From Gordonia hongkongensis (GTDB lineage: Bacteria > Actinomycetota > Actinomycetes > Mycobacteriales > Mycobacteriaceae): 64,000 nt of DNA. The stretch spans positions 5,146,001 through 5,210,000 of the forward strand of contig NZ_CP095552.1 in the NCBI RefSeq assembly GCF_023078355.1, written 5' to 3'. This document shows, one piece after another, positions 61,781-64,000 of this stretch. Positions within the stretch are counted from its first letter, which is position 1. Each line of letters starts with the position of its first letter. The position numbers were made by a program, and so were the translations under genes. The notes under the pieces were generated by a model. The model saw only the letters and a list, made by a program, of their open reading frames with translations. It was not told the origin of the DNA and searched no databases.

Positions 61781-62530
61781 TCAGTACGCGGAGGTGTTGT
61801 CGACCTTGAAGTGGTAGAGCTCGCGGGCGGAGCCGTAGCGGGTGTAGTCGCGGGGGTCGTCGTCGCCGAAACCGGCGGCCTTGAGCAACCCGGCCAGTTC
61901 CTCGAGGTGCTCGGCGCGCATCGGTTTGGCGATGCAATCGGCACCCAGCGAGGCGACCTCGCCGCGCACGTAGATGCGGGTCTCGTAGATCGAGTCGCCG
62001 AGACCGTCGCCGGCGTCGCCGCGGACGACCAAGCGGCCCGCCTGAGCCATGAAAGCGCTGTTGTGCCCGACGTTTCCGCCGACGACGATGTCGACGCCCT
62101 TCATCGAGATGCCGCAGCGTGCCGCGGCATCGCCCTCGACTACGAGGAGTCCACCGTGCGCGGTGGCGCCGGCCGACTGCGAGGCGTTGCCCTTCACGAT
62201 CACACTGCCGCTCATCATGTTCTCGGCGACGCCGGTGCCGGCGTTGCCGTTGATCGTGACCTCGGCCTGCTGGTTCATGCCCGCGGCGTAGTAGCCGACG
62301 TGGCCGTTGATCGTGATCTTCACCGGCAGGTTGACTCCCGCGGCGACGCTGTGGGCTCCGGCCGGGTTGTCGATGACGATCTCGCCGGAGATGTCCCCGT
62401 GCAGCATCGAGTTGATCTCGCGCAACGGGGTTTCGGCGAGGTCGAAGGTGTGATTGGGGTTCATCGTCTCAGCTTTCGCCGTGTCGTTCGAGGCGGGAAC
62501 GGTAGGGGTGGAGGGAAACTCGGCGGTCAT
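61781..62530 (-). CDS. GXGXG-domain glutamate-synthase-like subunit (GlxC/MgsB type)
   Basis: A 249-residue beta-helix protein from ATG 62530, overlapping the amidotransferase stop (ATGA). Repeated G-x-x-G-x-x-x-G units are seen: INGHVGYYAAGMNQQAEVTINGNAGTGVAENMMSG, VKGNASQSAGATAHGG and VGGNVGHNSAFMAQAG, as in the C-terminal helix of glutamate synthase. The N-terminal 26 residues are Pro/Thr-rich. It links the amidotransferase and FMN subunits into a complex. Confidence 0.87.
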   Translation of the reverse strand: MTAEFPSTPTVPASNDTAKAETMNPNHTFDLAETPLREINSMLHGDISGEIVIDNPAGAHSVAAGVNLPVKITINGHVGYYAAGMNQQAEVTINGNAGTGVAENMMSGSVIVKGNASQSAGATAHGGLLVVEGDAAARCGISMKGVDIVVGGNVGHNSAFMAQAGRLVVRGDAGDGLGDSIYETRIYVRGEVASLGADCIAKPMRAEHLEELAGLLKAAGFGDDDPRDYTRYGSARELYHFKVDNTSAY

Positions 62531-63423
62531 CGAGTCCATGCGTAGACGACCTCCGGCTCGGGCTCCCAGATGCGGGCGTTCTCCACGCCGGGCAGTTTGG
62601 CCAGTGCGCGGTACTCACTCGCCATGGCCACCCAGTCGTCGGTCTCGGCGATCACGGCCGGTTTGCATGCGATGGCGTCGCGCACCACCGCGAACGAATC
62701 GCGATTCGACACCAGCAACGTGTAGAAACCGTCGAAGTTCGCGCAGACCTCTTTCAGTGCTGTTTCCACGTCCTTGCCCGCCGCAAGCTGGTGTGCGACG
62801 AAGCGCGCCCCGACCTCCGTGTCGTTCTCACTGTCGAATTCCACTCCGGCAGCGCGCAGTTCACGCCGGATGGTCGCGTGATTCGCAAACGAACCGTTGT
62901 GGACCAGGCACTGTTCGGGGCCGACCGCAAACGGATGTGCGCCCGAGGAGGTGACCGCCGATTCGGTCGCCATCCGGGTGTGCCCGACGCCCTGCCATCC
63001 CGACGCCGCGGCCAGGCCCCAGGATTCGGTCAGGTCACGGGGTGCGCCGACGCCCTTGAGGACGGTCAGGTCCGACCCGAAACCGGCCACCAGGGCCTGC
63101 GGGTATGCGGCCCGGGCGGCGGCCAGCAGCTCGTCGGCCGGCGCCGGGGCGGAGGCCACCAGCGTCACGTCGATCGTCTGTGCCGCGACCGGCACCCCGA
63201 GGGCCGCGCTCAGCGTCGTGGACACCTCGTCGGGAAGAACGTCGAGTTCGAGGAGGGAGATGCAGCCGTGTCCGGACGGTGCCCACGTGGGGTTGCCGTA
63301 GACGGCGATACCCGCCGAATCCGCGCCACGGTCTTGCATCTCGCCGAGCATCCCGGCGAGCATCTCGCCCAACCGGGGGTGAAGGTCAGGGTTGCGCAGG
63401 TGCAGCCCGACGATTCCGCACAT
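62527..63423 (-). CDS. Class II glutamine amidotransferase subunit (GlxB/MgsA type)
   Basis: A 298-residue Ntn-hydrolase beginning MCGIVGLHLRNPD, with Cys2 as the nucleophile after Met removal. Also visible are MQDRGADSAGIAVYG, GHTRMATESAVTSSGAHPF and LVHNGSFANHATIRRELRAAG, the PurF/GltB-type glutaminase motifs. It releases ammonia, or an alkylamine from gamma-glutamyl-alkylamide, for the FMN subunit. Coupled to GXGXG by ATGA overlap. Confidence 0.9.
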   Translation of the reverse strand: MCGIVGLHLRNPDLHPRLGEMLAGMLGEMQDRGADSAGIAVYGNPTWAPSGHGCISLLELDVLPDEVSTTLSAALGVPVAAQTIDVTLVASAPAPADELLAAARAAYPQALVAGFGSDLTVLKGVGAPRDLTESWGLAAASGWQGVGHTRMATESAVTSSGAHPFAVGPEQCLVHNGSFANHATIRRELRAAGVEFDSENDTEVGARFVAHQLAAGKDVETALKEVCANFDGFYTLLVSNRDSFAVVRDAIACKPAVIAETDDWVAMASEYRALAKLPGVENARIWEPEPEVVYAWTR

Positions 63424-63487
63424 GATCAGTTCCTTACGTCGATCGATGAATCTCGTTGAGAGGTCTTGTGTTCTGGGGGAAGGACGG

Positions 63488-64000
63488 TCAGAACGCCGTC
63501 AGGTACTTGTCGACCTCCCACGGCGTGACCGCCGCGTGCCAGTCGAAGAACTCGTCGCGTTTGAGTCCGGCGAAGTATGCCGAGACCCGCTGCTCGTCCT
63601 CGGGCCAGTCCTCGGGAAGCGCGGCGTCGAGCGTGCCGGCGACGACCCCGTCGGCCTCCAGCGCCTCCACCGCGTGCAGGAGGGTGAGCGGGAGTTCGGC
63701 GATGTGGCCGGGGCAGTTGCCGACGGCGCCCGGGTCCAGACTCCGCTTGATGCCGTCGAGTCCCGCACCGAGCAGCGCGGCGACGGCCAGGTACGGATTC
63801 GCCGACCCGTCACCGCCACGGAGCTCCACGCGCTGCTCGTCGGGCACCCGGATGTAGTGGGTGCGGTCGTTGCCGCCATAGGTGGCCCGCCGCGGGGCCC
63901 AGGACGCACCCGAGCGCGTCGCCGTCGCACCGGTTCGCTTGTAGGAGTTGACCGTCGGTGCGATCACGGCTTGGAGCGCGGGTGCGTGTTCCAGAATCCC
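63488..64000 (-). CDS. Glutamine-synthetase-like enzyme (GlnT/GMAS type), C-terminal part
   Basis: The last 170 residues of a glutamine-synthetase-fold enzyme; the 5' end lies outside the window. TVNSYKRTG, then ATYGGNDRTHYIRVPDEQRVELRGGDGSANPYLAVAALLGAGLDG covers the glutamate-binding and R-G-G-D/A-x-A-N-P-Y segment of the GS fold. The end (DEFFDWHAAVTPWEVDKYLTAF) is typical of GlnT/GMAS rather than GlnA. With the three GOGAT-like subunits it suggests gamma-glutamylmethylamide synthetase of the N-methylglutamate pathway, though GlnT function cannot be excluded. Confidence 0.82.
   Translation of the reverse strand, partial: GILEHAPALQAVIAPTVNSYKRTGATATRSGASWAPRRATYGGNDRTHYIRVPDEQRVELRGGDGSANPYLAVAALLGAGLDGIKRSLDPGAVGNCPGHIAELPLTLLHAVEALEADGVVAGTLDAALPEDWPEDEQRVSAYFAGLKRDEFFDWHAAVTPWEVDKYLTAF

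Noticed and set aside
1..64000. tRNA, rRNA and riboswitch genes
   Set aside because: I saw no cloverleaf with conserved T-loop sequence, no rRNA-like blocks and no recognised riboswitch core; a covariance-model search would be needed to exclude small RNAs.

Overview
The window is 64 kb of high-GC actinobacterial chromosome. An antigen-85-type mycolyltransferase, FadD-type acyl-CoA ligases, an F420-type LLM oxidoreductase, a PacL/CtpC metal pair and a mycobacterial-style IlvD all point to a mycolic-acid-bearing member of the Mycobacteriales. A Gordonia-like genome is the best guess from protein flavour; there is no rRNA or tRNA to confirm it. Genes are densely packed, with many ATGA/GTGA overlaps.

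Layout. 1-2335: the end of a tellurite-resistance-associated (Ter-linked) nucleotide-metabolism cluster (TRSP fragment, PRTase-PELOTA protein, HAD phosphatase). 2349-9571: a divergent regulator pair, small membrane proteins, a mycolyltransferase, a frameshifted macrolide-type glycosyltransferase with divergent TetR, and LtrA. 9758-12221: a FadD36-like ligase with an in-frame stop, then a DUF559/AbiEi-type gene bracketed by two 71-bp hairpins. 12235-18093: a homogentisate-dioxygenase-like cupin with a hydrolase and TetR, a GNAT, DUF429 and TrpB2. 18152-22083: a citrate-type two-component system and CitMHS transporter. 22208-30731: DinB with an SOS box, DUF1232, a methyltransferase, the pacL-ctpC-esterase operon and two alpha/beta hydrolases.

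30887-37756: a tightly coupled operon of GntR regulator, 2x[4Fe-4S] ferredoxin, substrate-binding lipoprotein (with a NosL-like tail), permease, ATPase and an AprA-like flavoprotein fused to HEAT repeats. It looks like an importer wired to a redox enzyme and is the best candidate here for an undescribed system. 37951-46867: a hydrolase remnant, ilvD (frameshifted), a LapA-like protein, a lipase, a methyltransferase, a MalY-like aminotransferase (frameshifted), an LLM oxidoreductase and a TPM-domain protein. 47089-55659: a PhoX-like phosphatase, an SDR/saccharopine-DH-like/FadD operon with TetR, and a MarR-MFS pair.

55660-57648: a dispersed palindromic repeat family, one copy of which is split by an IS110-family element. 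57649-64000: an EthD-domain protein, an XRE-cupin regulator and a cluster matching the N-methylglutamate/GlxBCD type (FAD oxidoreductase, FMN GOGAT-like, GXGXG and amidotransferase subunits, glutamine-synthetase-like protein running off the end).

Caution: at least six genes are broken by what looks like one missing base, mostly in G/C runs. ilvD, normally needed for branched-chain amino acid synthesis, is one of them. This pattern suggests assembly or read errors as much as real pseudogenes.
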